A stretch of 64,000 bases of DNA from Tillus elongatus (GCA_964006375.1 OZ023268.1:83897835-83961834); one strand, 5' to 3'; shown: positions 36,221 to 50,703, counted from the stretch's first letter. Notes: generated by a model not told the origin, from the sequence alone. Made by a program: numbers and translations.

Positions 36221-36302
36221 CGATCGTCAGGTCTGAAAAATGTATTGTCCAAATTGTACAAACAAGTAAAAGCGCTAAAAACGCAAGTCAGGCTGAACTG
36301 AA

Positions 36303-37325
36303 TAAAATTTAGGGACGCAGCAAGTGCATTATCATAGTGAATTTTCATAAGAATTGTACACTATGAGTACGATATATTATTAGAATTAACACTTTAAATT
36401 TAAACACATCTTAAAAATTGGGATTAAGGACTCTAATACAGGCTCACTTGAAGAATTTTTTCCAAAGTGTTACCATTGATATCTCCCTATTATAAAAAAC
36501 AGTTTTGATCTCATCGGATCTTTTGCTCTGGCCCCTTTTGAGACAAATGCCAAAACTGAATTTTCTATGAAGATATAAAATTAAGATTTGGTATATCTAG
36601 GTACAGTAAGACTCTTTAAAAGAAACTTTTATTAGAAATTTTATTAAACCTACAAAGGTTTGCTAAAAGTAAACTTAATTCGTATTTAGAAAAAGAAAGT
36701 AGCTGCCAAATTATAAACGTGCCAGGTTTTTTCAACAATGACAAAAGTTTTTTAAACACAGATTCTCTTATTTTTTATAAATAATTAAAAATGTCTGCTG
36801 AAAATGATGTCAGCCTTAAGGATGGCAAATTTATACAGGCGTTTTAAAGAAAAGTTATATCTTGGTTCCAACGTATGAAATTTGGACAAAATTGTTTCAT
36901 CCAAATATTAAAGTAATAAAACAAAAAGCTAATGTGTATCGTGACGGAATAGAACACGCACCAGCCGTCAAGTTTAGTTATGAGCTGAACACATTACCCC
37001 TAAGCCACGAGAGTTGCGTAACATTTGTTTGTTTACCCGCTATTATTGCCGTTCTTATATCTTGATCTTTTTATGCTACATTTTCAATCTGAAACTTTCA
37101 TTAGGGCCGATCATCAAGTTACAAATATAATGTATTTTAAAAATGTATTGAATTTTCCAATTAAAACTAACAACTTTTACAATCACATCATTTTTAATTT
37201 CATGTTTTCTGGACTTTCGCGCAATGGCATGGCCAAAACACAAGAACCAATTGTTTATTATGCCGAATGCCGAGGCATTTGTATATTGCGGGGGGGAGTG
37301 TCGGTTATAGCTGATTTCCAGAGCC
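36303..37325. other. dispersed-repeat end, then unassigned
   Basis: GGGACGCAGCAAGTGCATTA at 36303, followed by AATTTTCATAAGAATTGTAC, matches the left end of the long-inverted-repeat element at 52797. After about 36430 nothing is recognised. Frames of 67 and 133 codons (36862-37426) carry no known domain. Confidence 0.4.
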
Positions 37326-37672
37326 TTGGCGGTTCAGTGGTAAAAACTTGTGCCTCTGAACCGAAGGGTACCGTGTTCGATCCTAGGGTTCTCCTTTCAC
37401 TTTTTCAGTACATACTGTACAATTAACATCAACCGATTTTGTGGTCTTGTAGCTGAGCAAGTTGAATGTCTACACGCCCCGCCAGTCGGTTAAAGTCGTC
37501 GGTTCTGTGTCCATGCGATGTTGGGCACGTTAAATATCCCTGCCGTCCTTACAGAAAGGCAGGGGTTCGGTAAAATTTCCAGGATTGTGAGGTGAAACCA
37601 TTCCCTGACGTCGATAATTGGTCATAGTTGTGGAAATTGGCCGACGTTAAAGAAACAAAAACAGATACACAC
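37326..37672 (+). mobile_element. tRNA-derived SINE, copy 1
   Basis: The head carries an A-box-like GCGGTTCAGTGGTAAAAAC and a B box GTTCGATCCTA, an internal pol III promoter. The body reads GTTGAATGTCTACACGCCCC, then ATGCGATGTTGGGCACGTTA, AGAAAGGCAGGGGTTCGG and TTGGTCATAGTTGTGGAAAT. It aligns over its length with the copy at 62664-63014 on the other strand. It encodes nothing. Confidence 0.8.
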
Positions 37673-37762
37673 AGATTTACGAACTCGTCGGCGGTCTTAA
37701 CAAAATGAATATATGTGCCAAGTTTCGCTCAAACCAGTTGAGTTTTTTTTGAGTGATCGCTT

Positions 37763-37915
<153 letters not shown>

Positions 37916-38289
37916 GGCGCATTGAAAACTAAACAGACCGATTTGCGTCCAGAGAAATTTTTTTTTAAGAAACGCTGAAACACCTCAATTTTAATATTTA
38001 AGGGGACATGTTTTGACATAAAACTCAACTTTGTCACAACAACCCATTAAGGGTGGTGATAACAACCCTTATATTTTAAATAGGGAACATGGGTCGAGTG
38101 TTATGTCATTTGAAAGCTCTTTATTTTCTGAATGCAGCACAAAATTTTTTTTGGAAGTTTTATTAACTCGTTTAAAAATTATTCACAGTTGGAGTTGCAA
38201 GAACGTATTTTATTCATTGTGATAAGAAATGCACTAATTAATCAATTGTTCGTTAAAAAAACTAAAAAACAAAACCAAACGTTCAAAAA

Positions 38290-39385
38290 TGTTTACTCAG
38301 TTAAGTAAGTGTTCAAATTGTTGACCACCAGCTTCCATACAAAAGTACCAATTTTGTTCAAAACGAGCTCTGACATTCTGGAGCATTTATAGAGTTATTA
38401 GACGGCATTCTTCAACAATGCGTCATCGTAATTCTACCAGAGACTCCGGTTCTGTTGCGAAAATACTACTCTTCAAATGGCCCCATAGAAAGAAGTCTAA
38501 AGGAGTTAAGTCCGGTGATCTAGGGGCCACTCAATAGCACCTCTACGCCCAATCCATTGCTCTGGAAACACTCTGTTCAAAAACTCCCTAACATGTTGTG
38601 AAAAATGCGGGGGAGCTCCATCTTTTTAAAACACTAATTGATTTTCTTGATAGCGATCATCACTTTCAACAATGTCAATTAGTAGAGGGTAAACGATATC
38701 GTCTAGTAATTCCAAATACGTTTCGCCACTCAAATTGCCAACGGTCTCCAAAAATGCCAGTCCAGACATTCAATTTCTGTGAAGTTTGAGTGTGGACTTA
38801 GTGAAAATTTCTTGGATTATTATCTGCCCAATAACGACAATTATGACGATAGTCTTTAGAGTTTAATAAAAACGTACACTCGTCTTAAAAACAGATATTG
38901 AACAGAAAGTTCTGGTTATCAGCTATTCGTGCAGTCATAACTTCACAAAACTCCAGCCGCCGATCAAAATCATCTTCATTCAGTTGTTGTACAAGATGAA
39001 TTTTATACGGGTGAAATTTATGATGCTTCAATATTCGCTGAATAGTTCTCCTTTTGATGTTTAAAACAGTGGCCAATTTTCTCGTGCTCAAAGTTGCGCC
39101 TGCAGCAATTTGTCCTAAAACTTCAATCTCAGTAGTCTCATTTCTGGCCGGAAATTCACGTTCAGGATCCCGTTTTTTGTTGGCTACTGAACCACCTTGT
39201 CGAAACTTTGCAACTAACTCCAAAATGTATTTTCTGTTAACATGTCTGTTCGGATGTCGTTCATTAAACAAATTTTCGGTACGGTTGGCACAGTCATCGT
39301 TTTTGAAAAAAAAAAGAGTAATTATTTCAGCTCTTTCTTCTACAGAATACACCATTGTGAAATTAATTTTCGGTAGTACTATCAA
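38290..39385 (-). pseudogene. DD41D transposase, frameshifted
   Basis: The intact N-terminal frame (38885-39385, 166 codons) contains VYSVEERAEIITLF, ENLFNERHPNRHVNRKYI, the second helix-turn-helix LSTRKLATVLNIKRRTIQRI and the HPYKI.LVQQLNEDDFDRRLEF landmark. Further on, in other frames, KDGAPPHFSQHV and WIGRRGAIEWP lead to RSPDLTPLDFFLWGHLK. The last two Asp are 41 residues apart, the same spacing as the intact enzyme at 32513, so the two are relatives rather than copies. The first Asp region is decayed. Confidence 0.8.
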
Positions 39386-39683
39386 GTATCAAACCGACCG
39401 ATAAACTGAAATAATAAACCGAATTTCTCTCATTCCAATAAGAAATGTTCTGATAGTCAATTTTTTGTTTACAAACCAACAAAACATTGACTATCAGCAC
39501 ATTTCTTATCGGAATGAGTGAAATGCGGTTTTGCATCTCCAACTGTGAATAATTTTTAAACGAGTTGATAAAACTAAAAAAAGTGTGCTGAATTCAAAAA
39601 AGAAAGAGCTTTCAAATGATGTAACACTCGACCCATGTTCCCTATTTAAAATATAAGGGTGTTATCACCACCCTTAAGGGGTT

Positions 39684-40421
39684 ATAATAATAATAATAAT
39701 ATTTATTTGCCATCAAGAGATTACATGGCGTGTCAGGTAAATAATATGTATACACATAAACACAGATGGTCAAATATTTAAAATACAATAGTTGTAAAGA
39801 ACACCACATAAACAATAAGAACAAACAACAAAGAAATCAATCTATGTACAAATATACAGACAACTAAACAACACAAAATACACTTGAAGTCCCTAAGGAG
39901 CTGTTTTGATACCTCTCACCAACCAGTCTCAAAATACTCATCCACTGAATACAGTGTCGTCCGCAGCAGAAGTCTCTTAACCTCTCTGGCAAATCGTGAT
40001 TCGGGCATTTCCTTCAAATCACTTGGCAGTTTGTTATATAGCTTCAAACCCAGATAATTTGCACCCAATTGCGTTCTAGCCAGTCTATGATATGGTATGC
40101 TAAAGTTAGCCTTCTTTCTGGTATCATGGGTATGTAATTGTTCATTGGTCAGAAATAACTCTTTGTTTTGATGCACATATTTTAAACAGGCAAAAATAAA
40201 TACCGATACTACGGTAAGTATACGCTCGCGCTCGAACAACCCACGGCAGCTAGTCTTCCAAGACACGTCGCACAAGACACGCAGGGCTTCTTTCTGTTTG
40301 AGGAGCACTTGCTGCAAGCCTGGACTGCACCCCCACAAAAGCACACCATAACCAGCGACAGAGTGAAAGTTGGAAAAATATGCCATCTTGCAGGCCTCCC
40401 GGCTCACCACAGCTTTCATTC
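39684..40421 (-). mobile_element. 5'-truncated Jockey-type non-LTR retrotransposon
   Basis: Inserted in the right inverted repeat of the DD41D element, minus orientation, with a (TAA)n/ATT tail at 39684 and a possible GGTT target duplication. It encodes the C-terminal end of the polyprotein only, 167 codons from 40419 to 39916: ...YGVLLWGCSPG, LKQKEALRVLCDVSWKTSCR, FIFACLKYV, RTQLGANYLGLKLYNKLPSD and ...VDEYFETGW. That is the stretch after the reverse transcriptase palm in Jockey-type elements. The frame is open, so the insertion is fairly young, but it lacks all catalytic parts. Confidence 0.82.
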
Positions 40422-40536
40422 GGTTGATGTGACAACGTTGAGTTTTATGTCAAAACATATCCCCCTCAATATTAAAATTGACGTGTTTCATCGTTTCTTA
40501 ATTCAAATCGGTCTGTTTCGTTTTCAATGCGCCAGC

Positions 40537-40644
<108 letters not shown>

Positions 40645-40760
40645 ATATAAAAATTCCAATGGACCTTGGATGTGGGTTCTAGGGGCCCTAATTCACATTC
40701 AATTTTCCGAAAGTCTCACCATATATAATTTTCTTAATGAAAATTCACTAATAAAAAATT

Positions 40761-41683
40761 ATGTATTTCACACTCCAATTGTTAGAGCGTTAGTGTGCAC
40801 ATTGGTCATTTTTTGCAGGAGTTACGTCTGTTACTGCCTACAGTATCTGACTAAATGTACCTAAATGTAGACCCAGACCTTTGGACCTTGGAATAAGTCC
40901 TCCAATGTGTACTTATCACTGTACATCTCGAATTCTAATCTTCACATGGCCAAATATACATAAGATGATCTCAATTAAAGTGAAATGGGGTAATAAATAA
41001 AACTTTTATTCAAGCATTTATGTTAGCTCGAAGGAAATAAATAATTGCCCTTTACAAACTTTTGAATTGAATACAGAACCAGTCAGCGTACGGGGTTAAA
41101 TAGACCAATATATTTTAATGTTGGAACGCAAAGTTTGAAAAGTTTAATTTACAAGCTCCTTTATAAATTTCTTATTAATTTACATGGCGAGATCTAAAAA
41201 GCAATGCCGTATATCTTCATCGGCTCAGGTTATTCTGGATAACAACAAACTTTTTAATGCTAGGATGTTGTTTGAGGAACGATGTATAAAACATAATCAC
41301 AAATAACAATCGCAAATCCCAGGCCTTCTTGATTTATTTGTAAACTTCATTTCTGATGGCTGAAACGTATAAAAAACAGGGACTACTGGGGAAAAGTTGA
41401 ACCTACGGTCTTCGCATCCATTCAAACTTCAGCAAAATTCATGACGGGTGAGTCACTGAACCGACCCAGCTTTCAACAGGCGGCTTTCCGCAACAACCCT
41501 ATATTTCCATATTAAAAATAGATGCAGCTAGTACATCAGACAGGAAACAGGGTAGTTTACCGCTTACCATGTCTTCCTTGTGATGGCATATAAACTACGA
41601 GTACATAAGTAAGACAAATAACTCATGCGAAGAAGTATAGAACACATTATCTTTTTACTTTTTATGCATGTTTGTATTTTGCT
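40761..41683. other. unassigned stretch
   Basis: No gene or matching repeat recognised. Confidence 0.3.
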
Positions 41684-41935
41684 TCTTTAACGTCGGTCTG
41701 TTTCCGCGACTATGGCCAATCATCGATACCAGGAAACAGTTTCATCTCACTATCCTAAAAATGTTGCCGAAATCTTTTCTTTAACTAAGGAGGGTGTGTA
41801 TGTGGCACGTGCCCAGCATTGCATGGTACACGAAACCGAGCGTTAAAGGCCCCCAGAAAGGGCGGAAATAAAGACATTCAATGTTCTCAAACACAGTGCC
41901 ACACCCTCGGTTAAACGACTGTGCCACTTAACTTT
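41684..41935 (-). mobile_element. SINE, copy 2 (head missing)
   Basis: Reverse complement of the SINE body: TTTAACGTCGGTCTGTTTCC, GACTATGGCCAATCATCGAT, CTCACTATCCTAAAAATGTT, GCCCAGCATTGCATGG and AGACATTCAATGTT. The tRNA-derived head is not recognisable at the right end. Confidence 0.75.
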
Positions 41936-42851
41936 ACGATCAAGGCTTTTTCAAACAATTTTTATTGAACTATTACACAACCAGCATATAAAATACAATA
42001 ATAAAATCATAATATGTCAACATGAGTGTGATACTAATAAAATACAATATACTGCAGCACACGATGTGCAAAGTAATTAAGATAGGAACAAGAATGAACG
42101 CCTGCTGAAGGCGAGTTGTCTATCTATAATGTTTCACCTCGGGAGTGACTCTATTGTATTTAGAGATGACTTACACTCTGCTGACTCAGCTTCTCACATT
42201 TCACGGCATAGTTTCCCAAGGTACCTTCTTATCCGCTGACCCTGGTGTCTGCATACTTGCGTTGGTATATTGTTTGAATAATGGCTTGTTGTTATGGGTC
42301 CATTTATCTCGCGATTAGTGTAGTTTTTTAGTGGATTGAAGCGAAGCTGGTCAATGAGATGAATTTCTTTTTTTACTATGATTTTTGCAATAAATTTTGA
42401 AACATGAGCATTTTCATTAGGTAATGAAAAGTTCTTTCAGATGAGTTATCACAAGCCGCTACTTGGGGGTTGCAACACTCGAAGGGGGTTTAATGTAGGG
42501 GTTTATTTTTCACGTTCCAGGATGTCGTTTTTTGTATTTAAACTTTTGTCAAACAACGACCGTGCACCGCTGTCTTTTTCTTGGCCGTTTTCGGTTTGGG
42601 GTTCGGTTTCTTTGTGAAATCGGCTTTGGCTTTTTTCACCTTGGACGGCGACTTTCTTTCTCAAAAACCTTATTAATATGGGTATCAACTGAAGGGTCTT
42701 AACGAGTAAACACAGAAGGCTAGCTGTCGCTTTCGTAAATTAAATACGGCTTGGTTTCTTTTTAATACACTTAAACAATGTAAGCTTGTTTTTAAAAGAA
42801 TTTTTTACTCCTAACTTATTTTATTATTTTTATTTTACACTGACATGCTTA
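41936..42851. other. unassigned stretch
   Basis: A 61-codon Lys/Glu-rich minus-strand frame at 42503-42688 has no identifiable domain. Nothing else supported. Confidence 0.3.
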
Positions 42852-43509
42852 CAGTGTACAGGGTGTGTCTAAAAAAATTCAAAGGGTGATTTGTTTTAGC
42901 AAAATTGAAGTGGGGTCTTTCATATAATTGGTTGTTTAAATCCCCTTTCCCTCCAAGTTACAGCACTTTGAAACCAGGGCAAAAAATGTTTTTTTATCCA
43001 AGATCTCCACTATGGAAGAATTTAGAAAAACGAAATTTTGCAGATGGTTAATGCTAAACAATGTTAGTTTCTGACGATTTTTGTAACCCTGAAATCTTAT
43101 CACAACGGGGTGAAAAAGTCAACACCTACATTTTTTTGCATCAGAACTTTTTAATCTCTTTACATTTTTCCATTTGAAAAATTTATTTGAAAAGAGAGTT
43201 TCAATCTGTATTTTTTTTGTCTTGACTTTTTCTCATAAAACTCCTAGTTTGATTACAAAAAAATAAAATAATATTAAACCCCTTTTCACGTAAATTCACT
43301 GAGTGGTTATCATTTGTTAAAAAAAATCAAGCAGGATGCTGTCAAATAACGCCATAATGACATTTATTTTAATTGTTCTGGTCTTCTCTTATTCTCAAAT
43401 ATCACCCTAAGAAACTGATTAATATTTTTACTACTAATAACAATAATTGACAAACTACAAAAAACAAACTATTAACAATATAAAGAAAATATCAAAAACA
43501 AAAATCATA

Positions 43510-44676
43510 ATAAATGTTGCAAATGACCTTCTTCAGCAAAAACGCAGGAATCTACTCTTCTTCTCATTGAATCCCGTATTCTTAAAAAATGCTGATGTTT
43601 TTCTGATAATATCACATGATGTGATGATACGATCCCTTAAATCATCAATATTTTTAACGGAAGTTGAATATATCAGCGTTTTAAGAAACCCCCAATGCAA
43701 AACGGTATCAATTCTGGAGATCGGGCAGGCCAATTTTGGGAACCACCTCAACCTATCCAAGGAGTTGAATAAGCTTCGTCCAAGTAGCGACGAGCATTAA
43801 TAGCAAAATGGGCTAGAGCCCCATCATGCATGAACCACACTTATCCCCTAATTTGTATAGAAACATCTTCGAAAAGTGGAGGCAACTCTTCTTCGAGAAA
43901 TTGGCACTATGCGTTTCCATTTAATCCAAATTAATGAAAGAAAATATGATCCAATTAAATAATCATCAATAACAGCAACAGCAAAACACAGATTTAATGA
44001 AATTTGGGGTTGAAACTGACATTCAACAATTTCGTGTGGATTCTCGTGAGCCCATACATGATTATTATGAAAATTTATAACATTGTCGTGAACAGTTTAG
44101 CTCATCAGAAAACAATATAAAAGATAAGACCTGTGGAGCTTGTGTAATCATTTAAAATATCCATTGACAAAAAATTAAACGAGGTAGAAAAAATATCGAG
44201 GTGAGAGCGCTCGAACTCGTTGGATATGGTAGGGATACAGTAGTTGTTCTTTTAAAATTCTTGTGCCCAGGTTCACAACGTTCGATTAAATATTTAACGG
44301 CCGGTTAGTTAATCAAGAGTTCAGACGACCAATCACAGACTATCATTCAGGGTTCTTCCATAACAACTAAATATTCTGAAGGTGTGATTGGTCGTCTTAA
44401 GCCTAAATTAAATAACTGGTCGTTAAATATTTATTCGAGCTTTGTGAAACTGGGCACAATAACCATGGGATAGCTCACATCCAAAACTTGTGCAACTTTT
44501 GTCGTATTTTCTCCTGGAGATTCGCCAATTAAATTAAGAATATCCTCGTTTAGTGCTGCAGTTCTTGCTTTACGAGAACGTCCGCAGTCGCCAGTACTTC
44601 TTGAAAATCTTCCTTCTTCTCTAAGACGTTGATGAATGCGCGCGAATATGCCGTGATGCGATAATGTTAGGTCTGG
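43510..44676 (-). pseudogene. mariner-like transposase remnant
   Basis: The N-terminal part near 44676-44440 reads HHGIFARIHQRLREEGRF, a run of basic residues and the second helix-turn-helix TTKVAQVLDVSYPMV. The second Asp block, WFMHDGALAHFAINARRY, lies near 43840. Then come NWPARSP, a decayed third block, WGFLKTLIYSTSVKNIDDLR (shifted) and a Lys/Arg-rich end. Several stops and indels. The 5' part is cut by element N1 at 44684. Confidence 0.72.
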
Positions 44677-44683
44677 GTATAAC

Positions 44684-45949
44684 CAAATACTATATAATGA
44701 CAATACGGGACACTCCTATGCTTTATCATTGGTGATATTTGTGACAAGTACACTAGCGCCACCTCGCGTGAAGTACTGACAACTGAGCGGGTATTTAAAT
44801 TGTATATTTACCTTCATATTCTTAATTTGGACAATTGGTTTATTTATTTATTATAGATAAATATAAAAACTTGTACATGACAAAACACTGAAAATTTTCT
44901 GATTATATAGTTATTAATTGAATTTGTATCAACAAGCAGCTTGAAACCTAAATGAATTCAGGATGAATAATTCTGCAAATTTCTCTTACCCATAATCTTA
45001 TTTTATAATAATTTAAAATACTACCTTAAAACCGTCGTTAAACTACTATTTCAAGGGTAGGCATAGGAATATACTAAAAGCTGTTTCTGACGATATTAAG
45101 TTACAATCTGTACTTACCTATAAATTATTCTTCTAGGTATAAATGGTAGAATAGTACTCGATTTGCTATATCTATACATGAAAACTATCTTATTAATCTA
45201 ATATTTTAAAATATGTAACTGATATATTTAGTACATAATTAAGAAATTGTGTAAATGAAAGGTAAGACTAACTCTTACTTCCGTGAATAAATCTATCATA
45301 GGGCTGAATCTGCTATTTCTACTTGTCTCTTTAAAAACTTGTCTTGGGAAGATAATTAAAAGCCTTTACCAAGTAAAATCATTTTAGATGTGAAAAAATG
45401 TGACAATTTATGCCATACTGAAATAAAAAAGAACACAGAAGAATATAGAAAAACAGTTTTCTTATATCATTTATTATTAACACAAAACTTTTTTTTCCTT
45501 CATATTTCTTTTTGATGCACTGGAAGACAAGTTATGATTGAAGACTTGCAACCATCCGTTTACGAAGTTTATCTTTAAATAGGTACATGCTGGTAAATAT
45601 TACACAATAAATTATCTTCCGAGAACTGTACATATTGGCATAAAAGTGATTCTGAATTTGTCTTCTGCTTCAAATCATATGCACGTTTGGCCATCCTTTG
45701 GTAACCTATGAAATAAATGTCTGATAGATTTAGCACGTTATAATTCGAACAATTATAGATTGCACACACCCAACAACTAACATTCATTGTAAAAAACGCT
45801 CAAACTTAAGTATACACAGTTAAACACCAGTAATTGCTAGTGTTACACGTTCTCGAAAGACGTCACATCAGTATTATCCGCTAGGGGCGCTGATATTTTT
45901 GAAACACGAAGTCCACGGAGTGTCCTGTATTGTCATTATATAGTATTTG
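44684..45949. mobile_element. non-autonomous DNA transposon N1, copy 2
   Basis: 1,266 bp, same inverted ends as copy 1 (CAAATACTATATAATGA), with a 7-bp target duplication GTATAAC at 44677-44683 and 45950-45956. It is slightly longer than copy 1 because of small indels (for example TTATTTATTTATTATAG near 44843 and an extra block near 45830). A 70-codon frame inside (45575-45787) is unrecognised. Confidence 0.88.
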
Positions 45950-46281
45950 GTATAACTCAGCGTAAAGCCTCTGAGATCGTAATCAATCTCCACTGGTACA
46001 GCCATTATACAAAATGCATATCCGCCATTTTGGCATTTGTATAGTTTGCCACTGTATTTACTTAATTGTTCTTAGTTCTTAGTTCTCTTTTAAGATTCAC
46101 TAAAACCAGAACACTAAAAATTAATGTGATTATGACGTTACCTGACAGTAGCCTGATTATTTTGTTTAATGTAACCACTTGGTGGATTTATGTGAAAAGG
46201 CGTCTAAATATTATTTTGTGTCATACTAGTTCATTATTGTGTTTTTATTGCTTAGTTACCAACTACATAATGGTGTACTTT

Positions 46282-46345
46282 ATGCCCACGGGCCATAAAG
46301 TGTACTTTATGGCCCGTTCGGGCAAAACATACACTTTATGGCCCG
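46282..46345. repeat. GC-flanked palindrome with GGCCATAAAGT arms
   Basis: CGGGCCATAAAGT and ACTTTATGGCCCG are perfect 13-bp inverted arms around GT. A further ACACTTTATGGCCCG follows about 20 bp on and a GTGTACTTTATGCCC precedes, so four related arms lie close together. Confidence 0.8.
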
Positions 46346-46581
46346 CGCGCACATCAAAACAAATAATTTTTGTTTGACTTCTTTGATAACCTTTATTAAT
46401 TAAATTACAGATAATGGAATAAAAGTACTATGTAAATATTTATCTAACATTATTTAGTCGAATTAACATAAAATTGACAGTTCTGAAAAGATCCGGTGAT
46501 AGTAAGGTTGCCTTCAGCAAACGGTGATTCATGTTTCATTGTTTGGGTATGACTAGTATGACATAACATTTTGTATGCACC

Positions 46582-46695
46582 GCTGGTATAAATAGTGGTG
46601 TATGCCCTTAAGCGACTTACAAACCCTCGGGCCGGAGGCCCTCGGGTTTGTAAAATTGTCGCTCTCGGGGCATAAACATCTATTTATACCCTTGA
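46582..46695. repeat. about 110-bp imperfect palindrome with GC-rich core
   Basis: The left arm (GGTATAAATAG, TATGCCCTTAAGCGAC, TTACAAACCCTCGGG) and right arm (CCCTCGGGTTTGTAA, GTCGCTCTCGGGGCATA, CTATTTATACC) are inverted copies around CCGGAGG. It could be a foldback MITE or a structured RNA. No protein is encoded. Confidence 0.85.
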
Positions 46696-47097
46696 AACAT
46701 AAATAACTATTATTTGTTTGTGATCAAACTAACAGCTTTATGAGAAAAAGTCAAGACATAAAAAAGCTACAGATTGGATGCCTATTTTCAAATAAATTTT
46801 TCAAATAGGAAACTGTGGACACATCAAAAAGTTCTGATGCAAAACAATGTAAACGTTGAGTTTTTCAGCCCCTTGTCATAACATCTCAGGGTTGTAAAGA
46901 CCGTCAAAGATTGCCATTTTATTAGCAAAATTTCATTTCTCTAAATTCTTCCACAGTGGCGATTTTGAATAAAAACTTTTTCTGACTTCAAAGGTCTGTC
47001 ACTTGGAGGGGAGAGGGATATAAACAAAAAATTATATGAAAGACCCCTCTTAATTTTTGTTAAAAAATCACCCTCTGAAATTTTTTGCATTACACTG

Positions 47098-47497
47098 TGT
47101 TGAGAAATTCTGATTTGATATGTCGAAAGAACACTATTAGCTGTTTATATTTACCAATTTGTGTAATGGTTTTTTGCTAACTGGCCGAGATACTCTTGTT
47201 TAATTGACCTCATCTGTCAAATATTTTGAAGAAACTTGAATAACTCAAAAATCGTGTTTTTTACCAATAACGCCCTAAGTGAATTTAGACTAGAATTTTA
47301 CGTACGATTCTAATTCGTAATAATATATTGGATATTCCATTTAAATTAACAGATTTGACGGAAACTTCCGGTATAACCGGAAGAACAGCCATTTTAAAAC
47401 TATATCGTTTGAATGGGACTTCAGCCATAATGTCCAGATCCAAATTTGCATAACAAATTTCAACTAGAAGTACCAAAATTTTTACCGTGATCACCCA

Positions 47498-47499
<2 letters not shown>
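47098..47499. other. unassigned stretch
   Basis: No gene recognised. Ends at an (AT)n array. Confidence 0.3.

Positions 47500-47580
<81 letters not shown>
47500..47580. repeat. (TA)n microsatellite
   Basis: About 80-bp pure TA run. Confidence 0.96.
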
Positions 47581-47581
<1 letters not shown>

Positions 47582-47694
47582 TCCATGCGTCATTTTTTCA
47601 AAACTAAATGGGATTTTTGAAAATTATTTAAGGTGTTAGATTGGAGACGCGAAAGGCTTGTACTCAGAAAACAAATATTTTTATTATCACTTTT

Positions 47695-47790
47695 TGTGAG
47701 GAGGGTAGGGACACGGAGACTACGCCTTTACGCCCCTTCCGAAGGGCTTAACGTGCAGACATTCAACTTGCTAGTCAAGTTTATAAACAC
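47695..47790 (-). mobile_element. SINE fragment, copy 3
   Basis: GGGACACGGAGACTACGCCT, CGCCCCTTCCGAAGGGC and ACGTGCAGACATTCAACTTG match the middle of the SINE body at 62664 on the same strand. Both ends are lost. Confidence 0.65.
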
Positions 47791-49534
<1,744 letters not shown>

Positions 49535-50340
49535 ATATTAATAATATATGACAACCAAAAAACCAACATAGACAATATCCTCGAATAGATAAACCAAATC
49601 AACAACAACATAAAATGTACAATAGAAAAAGAATCAAACAGCACCATAAACCTCCTAGACTTAACACTAATCAGAAAAGAAAACCAGATTGAATACAAAA
49701 TATACAGAAAACCTACACAAACAGACATCACTATACCTAAACACTCAATACACCCACACACACACACAAAATGGCCGCATACAGATACTTATAAACATAA
49801 TCCTAAATGTATCATTCCATAATGTCGAACGATAAAAGGAATACATCATAATACATATAGCACAAAGAAATGGATACAACAAGAAAACAATAGGAAAGCT
49901 TAATAAACAGAATGCTAAATGTACCACTCCATAACGACGAACGAGAAAAGGAGTACACCATCATAATACAAATAGCAGAAAGAAATGGATACAACAAGAA
50001 AACAATAGAAAAGCTAGTAACACAAATCAAAAACAAACAAATCAACAAAACCGAAAACAAAATATCAGAAACAAACACAAAATACACAACATTCACTTAT
50101 AACCACCACATCAAAAAAATAACACAAACAGTCAAACAATATGACTTAAAAATGACCTACAAAACCAATAACAAAATAAATAACAAACAAGTACACAACC
50201 CAAATAAATTAAACAGAATATATCAAATATAATGTAACACATGCAATAAAAAATATATAGGAATGACAAAAAAATCAATAGAAACAAGATTCAAAAAACA
50301 TATAACAGCATTAGAAAAAATCCACATACGTTCTTAAGAT
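49535..50340 (+). pseudogene. Penelope-like element: reverse transcriptase end, linker and GIY-YIG start
   Basis: The plus strand reads TNIDNIL, LDLTLIRKENQIEYKIYRKP, TQTDITIPKHS, a short His-Thr tract from a (CA)n run, then a linker and finally IYQI-stop-CNTCNKKYIGMTKKSIETRF, the Cys-containing N-terminus of the GIY-YIG nuclease. The order (RT thumb, linker, GIY-YIG) is specific to Penelope-like elements. The linker holds a direct duplication of about 115 bp (49785-49899 and 49900-50014). Several stops. It is truncated at both ends. Same family as 23630-24128. Confidence 0.8.
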
Positions 50341-50590
50341 AGTTAAGCTACACCTTGGCCTGTAATTGCTCTCTAATCAAACTTTATAATTTTTATACGA
50401 AATTGTTGCCACTGTGTCCTAACAATTTATGTCTTGCTTAAAACTCTGTGATTAAACAGACGTACTGACATTATAGGGGTATACCGTACGACCAAAGAAC
50501 ATCCATAACGTTCAAACTTAAAAATCTAATGAATTACTAGTATGTTTTAATACTCTATAATTTTGGCGATTTGTCGTAGAAAAAATTCAT
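50341..50590. other. unassigned stretch
   Basis: Nothing recognised. Confidence 0.3.
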
Positions 50591-50703
50591 TGAAAAAGGA
50601 GAACGCGACTTGAGTTTTGAAAAGATATCTTCAAATGAGCGTGAACTAGAGCCTCTAGAACCCACATGCAGTGTTAGTTTCAGTTTTTATCTATTTACAT
50701 ATA
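50590..50703 (+). mobile_element. left half of the dispersed repeat, cut at the TA site
   Basis: TCAAATGAGCGTGAACTAG, AGAACCCACATGC and TTTATCTATTTACATATATA, then abruptly CAGGGTGACGCATTTCTACG, a mariner-type end. The right half of the repeat does not follow. Confidence 0.55.

Larger units (their letters stand above)
42852..47097 (-). mobile_element. mariner-like element with about 400-bp inverted repeats, multiply nested
   Basis: The left arm from 42852 (CAGTGTACAGGGTGTGTC) to about 43260 is mirrored by 46722-47097. Shared blocks include AGGGTGATTT, CTTTCATATAATT, TGGAAGAATTTAGA, AAAAGTTCTGATGCAAAA and GTCTTGACTTTTTCTCATAA. TA precedes the left end; the right flank has changed to TG. It contains a broken transposase, the second copy of non-autonomous element N1, and palindromic DNA. 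Dead. Confidence 0.8.
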
